Below are positions 23,602 through 31,957 of a stretch of DNA of 64,000 bases, piece after piece (within the stretch, counting starts at the first letter, position 1; each line of letters starts with the position of its first letter). The stretch is from positions 992,001-1,056,000 of the forward strand of contig NZ_CP081006.1 in assembly GCF_022317005.1 (NCBI RefSeq), given 5' to 3'. The DNA comes from Mycobacterium sp. IDR2000157661. Its GTDB lineage: Bacteria; Actinomycetota; Actinomycetes; Mycobacteriales; Mycobacteriaceae. The translations under genes and the position numbers were made by a program. The notes below the pieces were generated by a model. The model worked only from the letters and a program-made list of their open reading frames with translations. It did not search any database and was not told the DNA's origin.

Positions 23602-24254
23602 GAGATCACCCGCCAGAAGTCCATGGCCGCCACGACACTGCCGCGAAGCGATCCGCTCACCTTCGACTTTCCCCCCGTCCGCGGGCCGTAGTCGACGTCG
23701 CGCTCCACCACCTGCCAGCCCGCCGCAGCCGCCCGGACCAGTAGTTCGAGCGGATACCCCGATCGGCGATCCTCTACCCCAAGAGCTATCAGCGGCTCCC
23801 GGCGGGCGACCCGCATCGGCGCGATGTCGTGCACCGGCAGCCCGTGCCGTTGGCGCAGCCGCCAGCACACCGCCGCTGTGCCCAGCCTCGCGTGCCACGG
23901 CCACTTCAACCCCTTGACCGCCCGCCGACGACCGATCGCCATGTCCGCGCCCCGGTCCAGGTCGTCGACCAACGCGGGCAGGTCACCGGGGTCGAGCGAG
24001 CCGTCGGCGTCGATCACCGCCACGATGGGTGTCGTCGCCGCGACCACGCCGGCGTGCACGGCCGCGCCGTAGCCGGCCCGCTTCTCGGTCACCACGATGG
24101 CCCCGAGCTGCCGCGCCACCTGCGCTGTTGCGTCGCTGCTGTTGTTGTCGACGACGAGCGGACGGAATCCGGGCGGGATCGCCCCGAGCACTCCGGGCAG
24201 TGATTCGGCCTCGTTGAGGCACGGCAGCACCACCGTGACCGGACTGTCGGGCAT
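23598..24254 (-). CDS. family 2 glycosyltransferase (Rv0539c-like)
   Basis: A 218-aa inverting GT-A enzyme resembling dolichyl/polyprenyl-phosphate sugar synthases. The nucleotide-binding start VTVVLPCLNEAESLPGVL, the central VAVIDADGSLDPGDLPAL (DxD region) and VHDIAPMRVARREPL then SGYPLELLVRAAAAGW all match the family. No C-terminal membrane helices are present. ATG at 24254; longer frames overlap the divergent response regulator promoter. First gene of the three-gene coupled set, so it probably supplies or uses a lipid-linked sugar. Confidence 0.87.
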   Translation of the reverse strand: MPDSPVTVVLPCLNEAESLPGVLGAIPPGFRPLVVDNNSSDATAQVARQLGAIVVTEKRAGYGAAVHAGVVAATTPIVAVIDADGSLDPGDLPALVDDLDRGADMAIGRRRAVKGLKWPWHARLGTAAVCWRLRQRHGLPVHDIAPMRVARREPLIALGVEDRRSGYPLELLVRAAAAGWQVVERDVDYGPRTGGKSKVSGSLRGSVVAAMDFWRVIS

Positions 24255-24344
24255 GCCTGTGAGGCTATCCAGGCGCGTCAACCCCCAACCAGCGCTTTGG
24301 TGACGAATCCATGACATCGGCGCAGGTAGTGGCCCACATACGGC

Positions 24345-24350
24345 TACTCT
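24345..24350 (+). promoter_or_regulatory. -10 hexamer TACTCT for leaderless two-component operon
   Basis: TACTCT stands 7 nt before the GTG at 24358. No Shine-Dalgarno sequence lies in between, so a leaderless mRNA starting at the GTG is predicted. Confidence 0.5.
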
Positions 24351-24357
24351 CGGGCTT

Positions 24358-25206
24358 GTGACCCGGGTGCTGATCGCCGACGACGACATGGTCGTGCGCG
24401 ACGTGGTGCGCCGCTATCTGGAGCGCGACGGCCTCGAGGTGGCCATCGCGACCGACGGAACCGAGGCGCTGCGGCTGTTGGGCTCACAGCGCATCGACGT
24501 CGCCGTGCTCGACGTGATGATGCCGGGTCCGGACGGATTGACGTTGTGCCGCAGTTTGCGCCAGCGGGGCGACTACGCCGTTCCGGTCATCCTGCTCACC
24601 GCGCTCGGCGAGGAGGACGATCGGATCGCCGGTCTGGAGGCCGGTGCGGACGACTACCTGACCAAGCCGTTCAGCCCGCGCGAGCTGGCGTTGCGGGTGC
24701 GATCGGTGTTGCGGCGCGTGCCTGCGCCGACGGGCCGGCTGCCGGTGGACATCGCCGTCGGCGATCTGACGGTGTCGACCGCGTCGCGGACGGTGACGAT
24801 CAAGGGCGCTCCGGTGTCGCTGACCAACCGCGAATTCGACCTGCTGCTGTTCTTCCTGACCCACACCGACACCGTCTTCACGCGCGAGGAGCTGCTGAAG
24901 CAGGTGTGGCAGTGGGACTTCGGCGATTTGTCGACGGTGACGGTGCACGTCAAGCGGCTGCGGTCCAAGCTCGGAGAGCATCACCGTGTGCAGACGGTGT
25001 GGGGCCGCGGCTACCTGTGGAGTGCCGACGAGCGCTTGCGCGAGGAGCAGACAACTACCGACGAGCGCTTGCGCGAGGAGCAGACAGGCACCGACGAGCG
25101 CTTGCGCGAGGAGCAGACAACTACCGACGAGCGCTTGCGCGAGGAGCAGACAACTACCGACGCGGTTGTCGACCCGAGGACAGACGGCCAAGAGCAGAGG
25201 GCGTAG
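24358..25206 (+). CDS. OmpR-family response regulator with repetitive C-terminal tail
   Basis: A 282-aa regulator. Receiver domain residues 1-115: acidic pocket DDD near 8-10, phospho-acceptor Asp in VLDVMMPGPDG near 52, Lys in YLTKPFSPRE near 102. Winged-helix DNA-binding domain ~125-223 ending in VQTVWGRGYLWSA. The ordinary protein would stop there; instead residues 224-267 are four 11-residue units DERLREEQTTT (second with TGT), then 15 more residues. The tail is highly charged and likely helical. Its TAG stop shares one base with the kinase GTG (TAGTG). Target genes are unknown. Confidence 0.9.
   Translation: MTRVLIADDDMVVRDVVRRYLERDGLEVAIATDGTEALRLLGSQRIDVAVLDVMMPGPDGLTLCRSLRQRGDYAVPVILLTALGEEDDRIAGLEAGADDYLTKPFSPRELALRVRSVLRRVPAPTGRLPVDIAVGDLTVSTASRTVTIKGAPVSLTNREFDLLLFFLTHTDTVFTREELLKQVWQWDFGDLSTVTVHVKRLRSKLGEHHRVQTVWGRGYLWSADERLREEQTTTDERLREEQTGTDERLREEQTTTDERLREEQTTTDAVVDPRTDGQEQRA
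25027..25158 (+). repeat. four tandem 33-bp units inside the response regulator gene
   Basis: Copies at 25027-25059, 25060-25092, 25093-25125 and 25126-25158 are identical apart from two bases in copy 2 (ACT to GGC). The unit is a multiple of three and contains no stop in any forward frame. Near-identity indicates recent expansion, making copy number probably variable between strains. Confidence 0.93.
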
Positions 25207-26231
25207 TGCCCGGCGACCTGTTGGAGATCGCGGGCCTGGCGCTGGCGTGCTCGGTGCCCGTCGTGCTCACCGGCGGCATCGTCATCCGGTTGGCCCGGTC
25301 GTGGTCGCTGGCGGTCAGCATGGTGGCGTTGGTGCTGATCCCGGTATTGGCGACGTTCACCGGCGTGCTCGGCGCCAGCCGGTTCATGATCAACGAGACG
25401 TTCGGACAGACCGCCGTCGTCCTGGTGATCGTGTCGGTGGTGACCATCCCGGCGGCGGTGATGCTGGCCCGCTATCAGGCCCGGCGCACGGTCTGGGAGC
25501 AGGAGATCCGCGAGTCGGAGCGGGCAGCCGAGCAGTCGCGCCGCAGGTTGGTGGCGTTCGTCAGCCATGACCTGCGCACGCCGTTGGCGGGGATACGGGC
25601 GCTCGCGGAGGCCATCGCCGACGGTGTGGTGCCCGATGCCGAGGTGGGCGTGCACGCCAAGACCATCGAGCAGGAGTCGATTCGGTTGTCCGAGATGGTC
25701 GACGACCTGTTCGAGATGTCGAAGATCAATGCCGGAGCGGTCCAGCCCGCGTTCGACCGGGTCGCGCTCGACGAGGTGGTCGACGACGTGCTCACCGCCC
25801 ATCGGATCACGGCCGAACGAGCAGGCGTGGCGCTGACGGCGGAGTTGCCTGAGACACCGGTTCGCGTGCTGGGCAGCGACCGCGCCCTGGTGCGGGTGCT
25901 GTCGAACCTGGTCGCCAACGCGATCGCGCACACGCCGGAGGGCGGACGGGTGTCGCTGGCGCTGGGCGCCGACGAGAACGGCGCGTGGGCACGCGTCGAT
26001 GACACCGGCGTGGGAATCGACGACGCCGACCTGCCGCGGGTGTTCGACGTCGCGTACCGCGGTTCCAACGATCGGGTGCCGCGGGCGGACTCGTCGCTGC
26101 CGAGCGGTTCCGGGCTCGGCCTCGCGATCGCGGCCGGCCTGGTGCAGGCCCATCGTGGCACGCTCTCGGCGCGCAACCTCGGCACCGGCGCCCGCTTCGA
26201 GGTGCGGTTGCCGCTTGCGGCCGCCGACTGA
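25206..26231 (+). CDS. sensor histidine kinase
   Basis: A 341-aa membrane kinase. Residues ~5-90 contain three hydrophobic helices with almost no extracytoplasmic domain, so an intramembrane or membrane-state signal is likely. The phospho-acceptor is His121 in FVSHDLRTPLAGI. The ATPase has N-box NLVANAIAHTPEGG, G1 DDTGVGIDD, F-box FDVAYRGS and G2 GSGLGLAIAAGL. GTG at 25206 overlaps the regulator stop, so the pair is made together. No HAMP domain is recognisable. Confidence 0.9.
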   Translation: MPGDLLEIAGLALACSVPVVLTGGIVIRLARSWSLAVSMVALVLIPVLATFTGVLGASRFMINETFGQTAVVLVIVSVVTIPAAVMLARYQARRTVWEQEIRESERAAEQSRRRLVAFVSHDLRTPLAGIRALAEAIADGVVPDAEVGVHAKTIEQESIRLSEMVDDLFEMSKINAGAVQPAFDRVALDEVVDDVLTAHRITAERAGVALTAELPETPVRVLGSDRALVRVLSNLVANAIAHTPEGGRVSLALGADENGAWARVDDTGVGIDDADLPRVFDVAYRGSNDRVPRADSSLPSGSGLGLAIAAGLVQAHRGTLSARNLGTGARFEVRLPLAAAD

Positions 26232-26277
26232 GTCGGCCTCCGAACCCAGTTCCACTGGCGCCTGCTTCGCCGAATGT

Positions 26278-26319
26278 AACGCCACGGCGTGATCTCCGTC
26301 CGATTCGCGCCGTGGCGTT
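26278..26319. terminator. intergenic hairpin after the histidine kinase gene
   Basis: AACGCCACGGCG (26278-26289) and CGCCGTGGCGTT (26308-26319) are perfect 12-bp inverted arms around an 18-nt loop. It lies 47 bp past the kinase stop and has no U-tract. Placement and stability suggest an intrinsic-type terminator. Confidence 0.6.
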
Positions 26320-26355
26320 GCGCTCGCCGATCCCTCCCGCAGCGAACCCTTGTTT

Positions 26356-26371
26356 TTGAGTGATCACTCAA
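26356..26371. promoter_or_regulatory. perfect 16-bp palindrome, probable operator
   Basis: TTGAGTGATCACTCAA is a perfect palindrome 37 bp before the ATG at 26409, in a region where the promoter must lie. The TGAGTGATCACTCA core is the type bound by TetR/FadR-family dimers. The cognate regulator is not identified in the window. Confidence 0.6.
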
Positions 26372-26408
26372 CTACAGTCGGCACCATCCGCTCGACGAGG
26401 AGGTTGCA

Positions 26409-26855
26409 ATGGCCGCGAGAACTGCCGAGAAGGCGCGTCGCAAGTTCAAGGTGGAGCGGCAATTGGGCCGCGTGGTGCTCAACCCCGTGGTCGCGGCGCT
26501 GGACCGGCTCGGGGTCCGACCGTCCCTGATGGTGGAGCTGGAGACCGTCGGCCGCAAGTCCGGCGAGCCGCGGCGGGTGCCGCTGGCCGGCCGGGCCGAC
26601 GAGGCGGGTGTGTGGGTCATCTCCCAGCACGGCCGCCGCGCCGGGTGGGCCCACAACATCGCCGCAGACCCGAAGGTGCGTGTCCGTGTCAACGACCAAT
26701 GGCATACCGGCACAGCCACTTTCGAGCCCGATGACGACGTCCGCGCCCGTGGCCGCAGCTTGGGCGGTGCCGGTAAGCTGAGCCGGTCGGCCACTGCGTT
26801 GACGATGCGAGCGATGGAGAGCGACCCCATCTCGGTGCGCATCACCTTCGATTAA
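26409..26855 (+). CDS. Ddn-like F420-dependent nitroreductase family protein
   Basis: A 148-aa split-barrel protein. It starts MAARTAEKARRKFKVERQLG and has LMVELETVGRKSGEPRRVPL, VISQHGRRAGWAHNIAADP and a C-terminal ATALTMRAMESDPISVRI. The GRKSGxPRxVPL loop binds F420 phosphate in relatives. GAGGAGG sits 5-6 nt before the ATG, one of the few canonical ribosome sites here. The palindromic operator upstream suggests repressor control. Confidence 0.82.
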   Translation: MAARTAEKARRKFKVERQLGRVVLNPVVAALDRLGVRPSLMVELETVGRKSGEPRRVPLAGRADEAGVWVISQHGRRAGWAHNIAADPKVRVRVNDQWHTGTATFEPDDDVRARGRSLGGAGKLSRSATALTMRAMESDPISVRITFD

Positions 26856-26864
26856 CCACTCGGC

Positions 26865-27233
26865 TCAGGGCACGCGGGTCCAGGGTTGGCAGTTCCGCGA
26901 CTCGAAGGCCATCACCGTCGAGTTGATGTTCGCGAACATCGGGCCGATGGAGATGTTCGTCGCCACCACGTTGTCCTTGTTGGTGTCGGGTGTGCTGTAG
27001 GTGAACCATGCGCACATCGAGTCCTGTGTCGGCACATCGTTGATCCACACCGCCCAAGTCGATGCCGACCCGGCCGTCTGATACAACCCTGGCTCGATGT
27101 CGGTCCCGACGATGAAGAACCCGTTCCCCGGTATCGGGTTCAGCGGGGCGGCCGAGGCCGGGGGAACGAATGTCATCGCGGCCACCGACGCGAGGAGGCC
27201 CGCGGCGGTGCGACGTGGAATCGGTTGCGGCAT
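26865..27233 (-). CDS. secreted mycobacterial protein of unknown function
   Basis: A 122-aa exported protein with a signal peptide (RRTAAGLLASVAAMTFVPPASA, cleavage likely after ASA). The mature part has an FIVGTDIEPGLYQT motif and two Cys (SMCAWF and RNCQPW) that could form a disulfide. The GxDIxPGxYxT pattern recurs in actinobacterial secreted proteins, but I cannot name a function. It stops 10 nt after the convergent Ddn-like gene and follows no clear operon partner. Confidence 0.7.
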   Translation of the reverse strand: MPQPIPRRTAAGLLASVAAMTFVPPASAAPLNPIPGNGFFIVGTDIEPGLYQTAGSASTWAVWINDVPTQDSMCAWFTYSTPDTNKDNVVATNISIGPMFANINSTVMAFESRNCQPWTRVP

Positions 27234-27244
27234 GACGGCATCTC

Positions 27245-28363
27245 CTAGTCGGGCAGCGAATTGCTCAGTCGCTCGGTGGCCGCGACGTAGTCCTCGATGA
27301 ACTCGCGCACCACCTCGCGGGCGGGCTTGACCTTGTTCATCAGGCCGACGCCCTGACCGACGAAGTAGGTCGCCAGGGCCTGCGCACCTTCATGGCCCTG
27401 CGAGGCGAGCACGTCGACCCGCCGAATGATCGGTTCGGCCAGCATCGACTGCAGGGGCAGCGGCAACGGTTTGTGACCGCCCTCGACCGGCTGCCACGCC
27501 TGAGTCCAGTCCGAAACCAGCTGTCGCGCAGGCTTCCCGGTGCGGCCCGCCGACCGGACGGTGTCCCGCGACGTCGCCGCGAGGAACTTCTGCTTCGTGT
27601 GCGGCGCCGTCTCGGCCTCCTCGGTGGTCAACCACACCGAACCCGTCCACGCACCGTCGGCACCCATCGCAACAGCGGCCGCCATCTGCCTGCCGGTGAC
27701 TATCCCTCCCGCCGCGAGGACCGGCACCGCGCCGTCGACGGCTTCGATGACCTCAGGCACCAGAACCAACGTCGTCACCTCTCCGCAGTGCCCACCGGCC
27801 TCGGTGCCCTGCGCGACGACCAGGTCGACACCTGCTGCGACCTGCTTGACCGCGTGCTCCTTGGCGCCGACCAGCGCCGCAACCGGTACGCCGTGTTCCT
27901 TGCCGGCCTCGATCATGTAGTCCGGCGGCACCCCCAGTGCGTTGGCGATCAAGCGGATCGGGTGGCTCATCGCCACGTCCATCAGTTCCTTGCCGGTGTT
28001 ACCCGACAGGGCCGCGTTGCCGAAGCGCGGCGAGTCCTGCGACTCGATGCCGTGCGATGCCAGGAGCTCAGTGACGAAGCCGCGGTACTCGTCGGGAATC
28101 CGGCCCGCCAGATCGGCCGCCGTCACCTGCTCGCCCTTGCCCTCGTACTTGGCCGGCACGATCAGGTCGACACCGTATGGCCTACCGCCGACCTGGTCGT
28201 CGATCCAGGACAGCTCCTGGTCCAACTGCTCGGGTGTGTAGGCCGTCCCGCCGAGCACCCCCAAGCCACCGGCGTTCGTCACCGCGGCGACCACGTCGCG
28301 GCAGTGGCTGAACGCGAAGAGCGGGAAGTCGATGCCGAACTGCTGACAAATCGCTGGTGTCAC
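27245..28363 (-). CDS. nitronate monooxygenase family (2-nitropropane dioxygenase-like)
   Basis: A 372-aa FMN-dependent TIM-barrel enzyme. The N-terminus has FAFSHCRDVVAAVTNAGGLG, the flavin-phosphate site includes VPVLAAGGIVTGRQMAAAVAMGADG, and the catalytic-His motif is AQGTEAGGHCGEV near residue 190. The family oxidises alkyl nitronates, though many actinobacterial members act on unknown substrates. GTG at 28363. Its 5' end is 10 bp from the next leftward gene's stop. Confidence 0.88.
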   Translation of the reverse strand: MTPAICQQFGIDFPLFAFSHCRDVVAAVTNAGGLGVLGGTAYTPEQLDQELSWIDDQVGGRPYGVDLIVPAKYEGKGEQVTAADLAGRIPDEYRGFVTELLASHGIESQDSPRFGNAALSGNTGKELMDVAMSHPIRLIANALGVPPDYMIEAGKEHGVPVAALVGAKEHAVKQVAAGVDLVVAQGTEAGGHCGEVTTLVLVPEVIEAVDGAVPVLAAGGIVTGRQMAAAVAMGADGAWTGSVWLTTEEAETAPHTKQKFLAATSRDTVRSAGRTGKPARQLVSDWTQAWQPVEGGHKPLPLPLQSMLAEPIIRRVDVLASQGHEGAQALATYFVGQGVGLMNKVKPAREVVREFIEDYVAATERLSNSLPD

Positions 28364-28373
28364 CCGGCCAGTA

Positions 28374-29201
28374 TTACGTCGCGGTTCCGTGCTCCGACAG
28401 GAACCGCCCGATCTCGTCGAGCATCCGCGGCCCGGCCAGCAGCTCCAGGTCGTTGTGCCCGGCGCCGGGCACGAGCAGCCATCGCTTCGGCTCGTTCGCC
28501 GCCTCGAAGAGCCGCCTGCTCATCGACGCCGGCACGATGTCGTCGCGATCACCCGCCACCACGAGGACCGGCACCCGCACCGCCGCGATGCGTTCGAGCG
28601 ACGGATAACGGTCCATCAGCAGCCACCGCACCGGCAGCCACGGGTAGTGCACGGCCCCGGCGTCACCCAGCGAGGTGAACGGCGAACGCAACACCAGCGC
28701 CGAAGGCGGGTGCTCGGTCGCGAGCTCGACGGCCACTGCGGCCCCGAGCGATTCGCCGAAGTACACCACCTCGTCGACCCCGGCCTGGGCGGCAAGCCAC
28801 TCCTGTGCCGCCCGCGCATCGGCGGCCAGGCCCTGCTCCGACGGGCGGCCAGGATTCCCGCCGAACCCGCGATAGTCCACCAGCAGCACCGACATCCCCA
28901 TCCGGTTCAGCGCCGACGCGAGCGGCACCCGCATCGAGCGGTCGCCTCCGTTGCCCGGAAGCACCAGCACCGCACGACCACCGTCGTCACCGCCGCCGAC
29001 GGGGAAGTACCAGGCGGTCAGGGACAGGCCGTCGGTGGTCTGCAGAGCGACGTCGCGACCGTTGGGCAGCACCTCGGCGGCCGACGGCAGCGGATCCGAA
29101 CTCGGGAAGTAGACCAGCCGTCGCTGCTGCGACCACAGCAACCCGATCAGACCCGACGCCACGAGCGTGACGATAACGAGCACCCGAACGGTTCGGCGCA
29201 T
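28374..29201 (-). CDS. alpha/beta hydrolase, membrane-anchored (ABHD13/Bem46-like)
   Basis: A 275-aa hydrolase with an N-terminal hydrophobic anchor (RVLVIVTLVASGLIGLLW). The fold carries a nucleophile elbow GESLGA near residue 150, the acid in VAGDRDDIVP near 222, and the catalytic His in GAGHNDL near 250. The VLPGNGGDRSMR loop forms the oxyanion side. ATG overlaps the epimerase stop by one base (TGATG), so it is co-translated with the galE-like gene. Substrate unknown. Confidence 0.87.
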   Translation of the reverse strand: MRRTVRVLVIVTLVASGLIGLLWSQQRRLVYFPSSDPLPSAAEVLPNGRDVALQTTDGLSLTAWYFPVGGGDDGGRAVLVLPGNGGDRSMRVPLASALNRMGMSVLLVDYRGFGGNPGRPSEQGLAADARAAQEWLAAQAGVDEVVYFGESLGAAVAVELATEHPPSALVLRSPFTSLGDAGAVHYPWLPVRWLLMDRYPSLERIAAVRVPVLVVAGDRDDIVPASMSRRLFEAANEPKRWLLVPGAGHNDLELLAGPRMLDEIGRFLSEHGTAT

Positions 29202-30232
29202 CAGGTCCGCAACGGCGCGAACGCGAACTCGCGCAGGCCGTCGCGCGGGTCGACCGCCGCGTGAAATCCCAGCACCTGCGCGGCGCGCGCGGGGTCGGCC
29301 ACGATGTGGCGCACGTCGCCGCTGCGGTACTGCCCGGTGACCACCGGAGGCGCGTCACCGCGGGTCTCACACAATTCGGTGGCCACCTGCATGATCGAGA
29401 TCGGCCGACCCGAGCAGACGTTGAACGGGTTGAACCCGTCCAGGCCCGACTCCACGGCCGCCACGTTGGCCGCGGCCACGTCGTCGACGTGCACGAAGTC
29501 GCGCATCTGTCCTCCGTCCTCGAAAACCCTTGGCACGTCCCCTGCTTCGAGTTCAGACCGGAAGATCGCGGCCACGCCCGAGTACGGGGTGTCGCGCGGC
29601 ATGTACGGGCCGTACACATTGTGATAACGCAGTGCCACGACCGACCCGCCGGTGGCCTCGCCCCAGGACAGCGCATAGTGCTCCTGGGCCGTCTTGCTGG
29701 CCGCGTACAGGCTGCGGGGTCGCAGGGGCGCGTCCTCGGACACCAGCCGCCACTGCACCAGCGCGTCGCAGTGCGGACAGCGGTGCTCGAACACGCCGGA
29801 ATCGAGATCGGCGCGCGTGCGTGGTTGCGGGTCGACCGGGCCGTGCTCCGGACAGTCGTAACCGCCCTGGCCGTAGACGACCATGGAAGAGGCCAGCACC
29901 AGTCGCCTGCAGTCCGCGGCGAACATCTCGGCCAGCACCACGGCGGTGCCGTAGTCGTTGTGCGAGCCGTAGGACGGCGCGTCGGCGGCATTGACCCCCG
30001 CCCCCACCACCGCGGCCTGATGGCAGACCACATCGACGTTCTTCATCAGCGGAGCGAGTGCGGAGGCGTCGCGGATGTCGACCACCCGGCAGTCGTCCGG
30101 CGGCTGCGCCCCGCGTCCGTGCGCGGCGGGCAGCATGGCGTCGACGGCGATGACCTCGTGTCCGGCGGCGCGCAGCGCAGTGCCGATCCGGGCTCCGATG
30201 AACCCGGCCGCGCCCGTCAGCAGCACCCTCAC
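29201..30232 (-). CDS. NAD-dependent epimerase/dehydratase with Cys-rich insertion (Rv0536/GalE3-like)
   Basis: A 343-aa extended SDR. NAD site TGAAGFIGARIG at the N-terminus; catalytic YAASKTAQEHY near residue 180; VRHIVADPARAAQVLGF at the C-terminal sugar domain. Between strands 5 and 6 lies an insert with CPEH and, about 28 residues later, CPHC, resembling a zinc-binding knuckle; the M. tuberculosis homologue has it too as remembered. GTG at 30232 overlaps the MTA phosphorylase stop (GTGA). The sugar substrate is not known. Confidence 0.87.
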   Translation of the reverse strand: MRVLLTGAAGFIGARIGTALRAAGHEVIAVDAMLPAAHGRGAQPPDDCRVVDIRDASALAPLMKNVDVVCHQAAVVGAGVNAADAPSYGSHNDYGTAVVLAEMFAADCRRLVLASSMVVYGQGGYDCPEHGPVDPQPRTRADLDSGVFEHRCPHCDALVQWRLVSEDAPLRPRSLYAASKTAQEHYALSWGEATGGSVVALRYHNVYGPYMPRDTPYSGVAAIFRSELEAGDVPRVFEDGGQMRDFVHVDDVAAANVAAVESGLDGFNPFNVCSGRPISIMQVATELCETRGDAPPVVTGQYRSGDVRHIVADPARAAQVLGFHAAVDPRDGLREFAFAPLRT

Positions 30233-31005
30233 GGCAGATCGAAGGGCAGTTCGACGCCGGCGTGCGGCCGGCAGTGCTCGCAGGTGCGTTCGAGTTCGAC
30301 GTTCTCGATGGCCTCGTGGACGAGCTTCTTGAACGGCACCAGGTTGCGCTCGAACTCGGCGAACACGTCGACGGCTCGCACGCCGGCGCCGGTTTCGATG
30401 CCGGCATCCAGATCGGTGACCAATGCGATTGCGGCATAACACATCTCGAGCTCCCGAGCCAGCACCGCCTCCGGGTAGCCGGTCATGTTGACCAGCGTGA
30501 AGCCCTGGTCGGCGAACCAGCGGCTCTCGGCGCGGGTCGAGAAGCGCGGGCCCTGGATCACCACCATCGTGCCGCCGTCGACGACGCCGGGCAGTTCGGT
30601 TGCCGCGGCGCTCAACTGCGGGCAGTACGGGTCGGCGAAGCCGACATGGATGCCGCCGGAGTCGAAGTAGGTGTCGGCGCGCCCGGACGTGCGGTCGACG
30701 AGTTGGTCGGGCACCACCATCGAGCCCGGGCCCAGATCGGGGGTGAGGCTGCCGACCGCGCACGGGCCGAATACGCGTCGCACCCCCAGCGCGCGCAGCG
30801 CCCACATGTTGGCCCGGTACGGCACGGTGTGCGGCGAGTACTCGTGGTTGACGCCGTGGCGGGGCAGGAACGCGACCTCGTGGTCACCGACCGAGCCGAC
30901 GGTGATGGGTGCGCTGGGTGCGCCGTAGGGGGTGTCGAGGCTGACGCTGCGGGCGTCGGAGCCGAAGAACGAGTAGAAACCGCTACCGCCGATGACTGCT
31001 AGCAA
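30229..31005 (-). CDS. mtnP: S-methyl-5'-thioadenosine phosphorylase
   Basis: A 258-aa purine-nucleoside-phosphorylase family enzyme (Rv0535-like) that cleaves methylthioadenosine, recycling adenine and methylthioribose phosphate. Phosphate site GGSGFYSF at the N-terminus, PRHGVNHEYSPHTVPYRAN near residue 45, QGPRFSTRAESR and NMTGYPEAVLARE near 175. A TTG start at 31005 is preferred because GAGGAG lies ~7 nt upstream and the protein then begins at the first strand. It is the first gene of a coupled set with the epimerase and hydrolase. Confidence 0.88.
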   Translation of the reverse strand: MLAVIGGSGFYSFFGSDARSVSLDTPYGAPSAPITVGSVGDHEVAFLPRHGVNHEYSPHTVPYRANMWALRALGVRRVFGPCAVGSLTPDLGPGSMVVPDQLVDRTSGRADTYFDSGGIHVGFADPYCPQLSAAATELPGVVDGGTMVVIQGPRFSTRAESRWFADQGFTLVNMTGYPEAVLARELEMCYAAIALVTDLDAGIETGAGVRAVDVFAEFERNLVPFKKLVHEAIENVELERTCEHCRPHAGVELPFDLP

Positions 31006-31049
31006 CGTCGGCTCCTCGCGTGCGCGGGCATGGTCTCTATTGTGTCCCG

Positions 31050-31640
31050 CTAGCCGCGGTAGAACATCACCGGAGGCAGCGGGCGGATGCCACCGCCGCT
31101 GTTGCGGGCGTCGAACGCCACCGATCCGATCTCCGCGGCGTCGCCGACGACGAGGTCCCCCACGGCGTGGAAGCGTCCGAGCACGCCGCTGATCAGGAAC
31201 CGGAAGCCCGAGTCGGCCGCGCGCACGCCGAACAGCACCGGCGAGACGCCCGCGAGGTAGAGCCACAGCGAGGAGAACAGCCGCTCGTCGGTGCGTGTGG
31301 CGGGCAGCGCCGCGTGATGGAAGGGCACCCCGTCGGCCGACGACGCGAGCAGGAAGTCCTGATCGCCCCCCTTCCCGTACACGTCGGGAAGCTTGACGCA
31401 CACCGTGCGGACGGCTCCAACCTCGTCGGGGCCCTCGCCGTCGGGCGCAATGCGCACCAGCGCCGGAACCCGGCGGCCGGCCTGCAGCAACTCCGTGCGC
31501 CCCGGCAGTCGTGCCTCGTCATCGAACACCAACTCCGCGCGCCGCAGCGGCGCGTCGACCGCGAACAGTCCGCCGACACCGCCTGCGACCGCCGACAGCG
31601 ACGAGGTGATTACCGAGGATGCGGTTTCGACGATGGGCAC
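31050..31640 (-). CDS. conserved actinobacterial protein of unknown function
   Basis: A 196-aa protein with VFDDEARLPGRTELLQAGRR, LVRIAPDGEG and VCVKLPDVYGKGGDQDFLLAS. The last segment resembles the haem-contacting region of catalase-fold proteins, but the rest is too short for a catalase. N-terminal 27 residues are Ala/Gly/Ser-rich and mildly hydrophobic. GTG start at 31640. I do not know its function. Confidence 0.65.
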   Translation of the reverse strand: MPIVETASSVITSSLSAVAGGVGGLFAVDAPLRRAELVFDDEARLPGRTELLQAGRRVPALVRIAPDGEGPDEVGAVRTVCVKLPDVYGKGGDQDFLLASSADGVPFHHAALPATRTDERLFSSLWLYLAGVSPVLFGVRAADSGFRFLISGVLGRFHAVGDLVVGDAAEIGSVAFDARNSGGGIRPLPPVMFYRG

Positions 31641-31685
31641 CCGGTGCGACTAGCCGAACCGGTGCGCGGCTAAACGGCCACGCAC

Positions 31686-31916
31686 TTACGCGTCTGTGAC
31701 GTCGTCCTGCGGGTCCGGGTCGAGCCGCCGCGATGCGCGGCGCACCCCGTCGCGGATCTCGAAGGCGTCGGTGGCGAAGCCGCCGATGGCGTTCACGACG
31801 TCCTTGACCGCGGTGGTGACGATCGACGCCACTTGCCCGACCGTCGACGCGCCGGACTCGAAGATCTCCTGCACGGCGTCCTTGCGGATCTCCGCCTTGC
31901 TGAGTCGGTCCTCCAT
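31686..31916 (-). CDS. small conserved mycobacterial protein
   Basis: A 76-aa protein starting [18 protein letters not shown]. It has an amphipathic helical centre ([33 protein letters not shown] is the region, residues ~20-52) and an acidic C-terminus. No membrane helix is convincing. It lies divergent from menA with 41 bp between starts. A longer upstream frame would intrude on the menA promoter and is excluded. Confidence 0.65.
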   Translation of the reverse strand: MEDRLSKAEIRKDAVQEIFESGASTVGQVASIVTTAVKDVVNAIGGFATDAFEIRDGVRRASRRLDPDPQDDVTDA

Positions 31917-31957
31917 GCGCTCAGTCTGCCACGACTCGCCGCGTGCGAGACTGGCTC

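Noticed and set aside
29201..30805. 534-codon frame ending with the epimerase
   Set aside because: Upstream residues are out-of-frame MTA phosphorylase sequence; the real start is the GTG at 30232.
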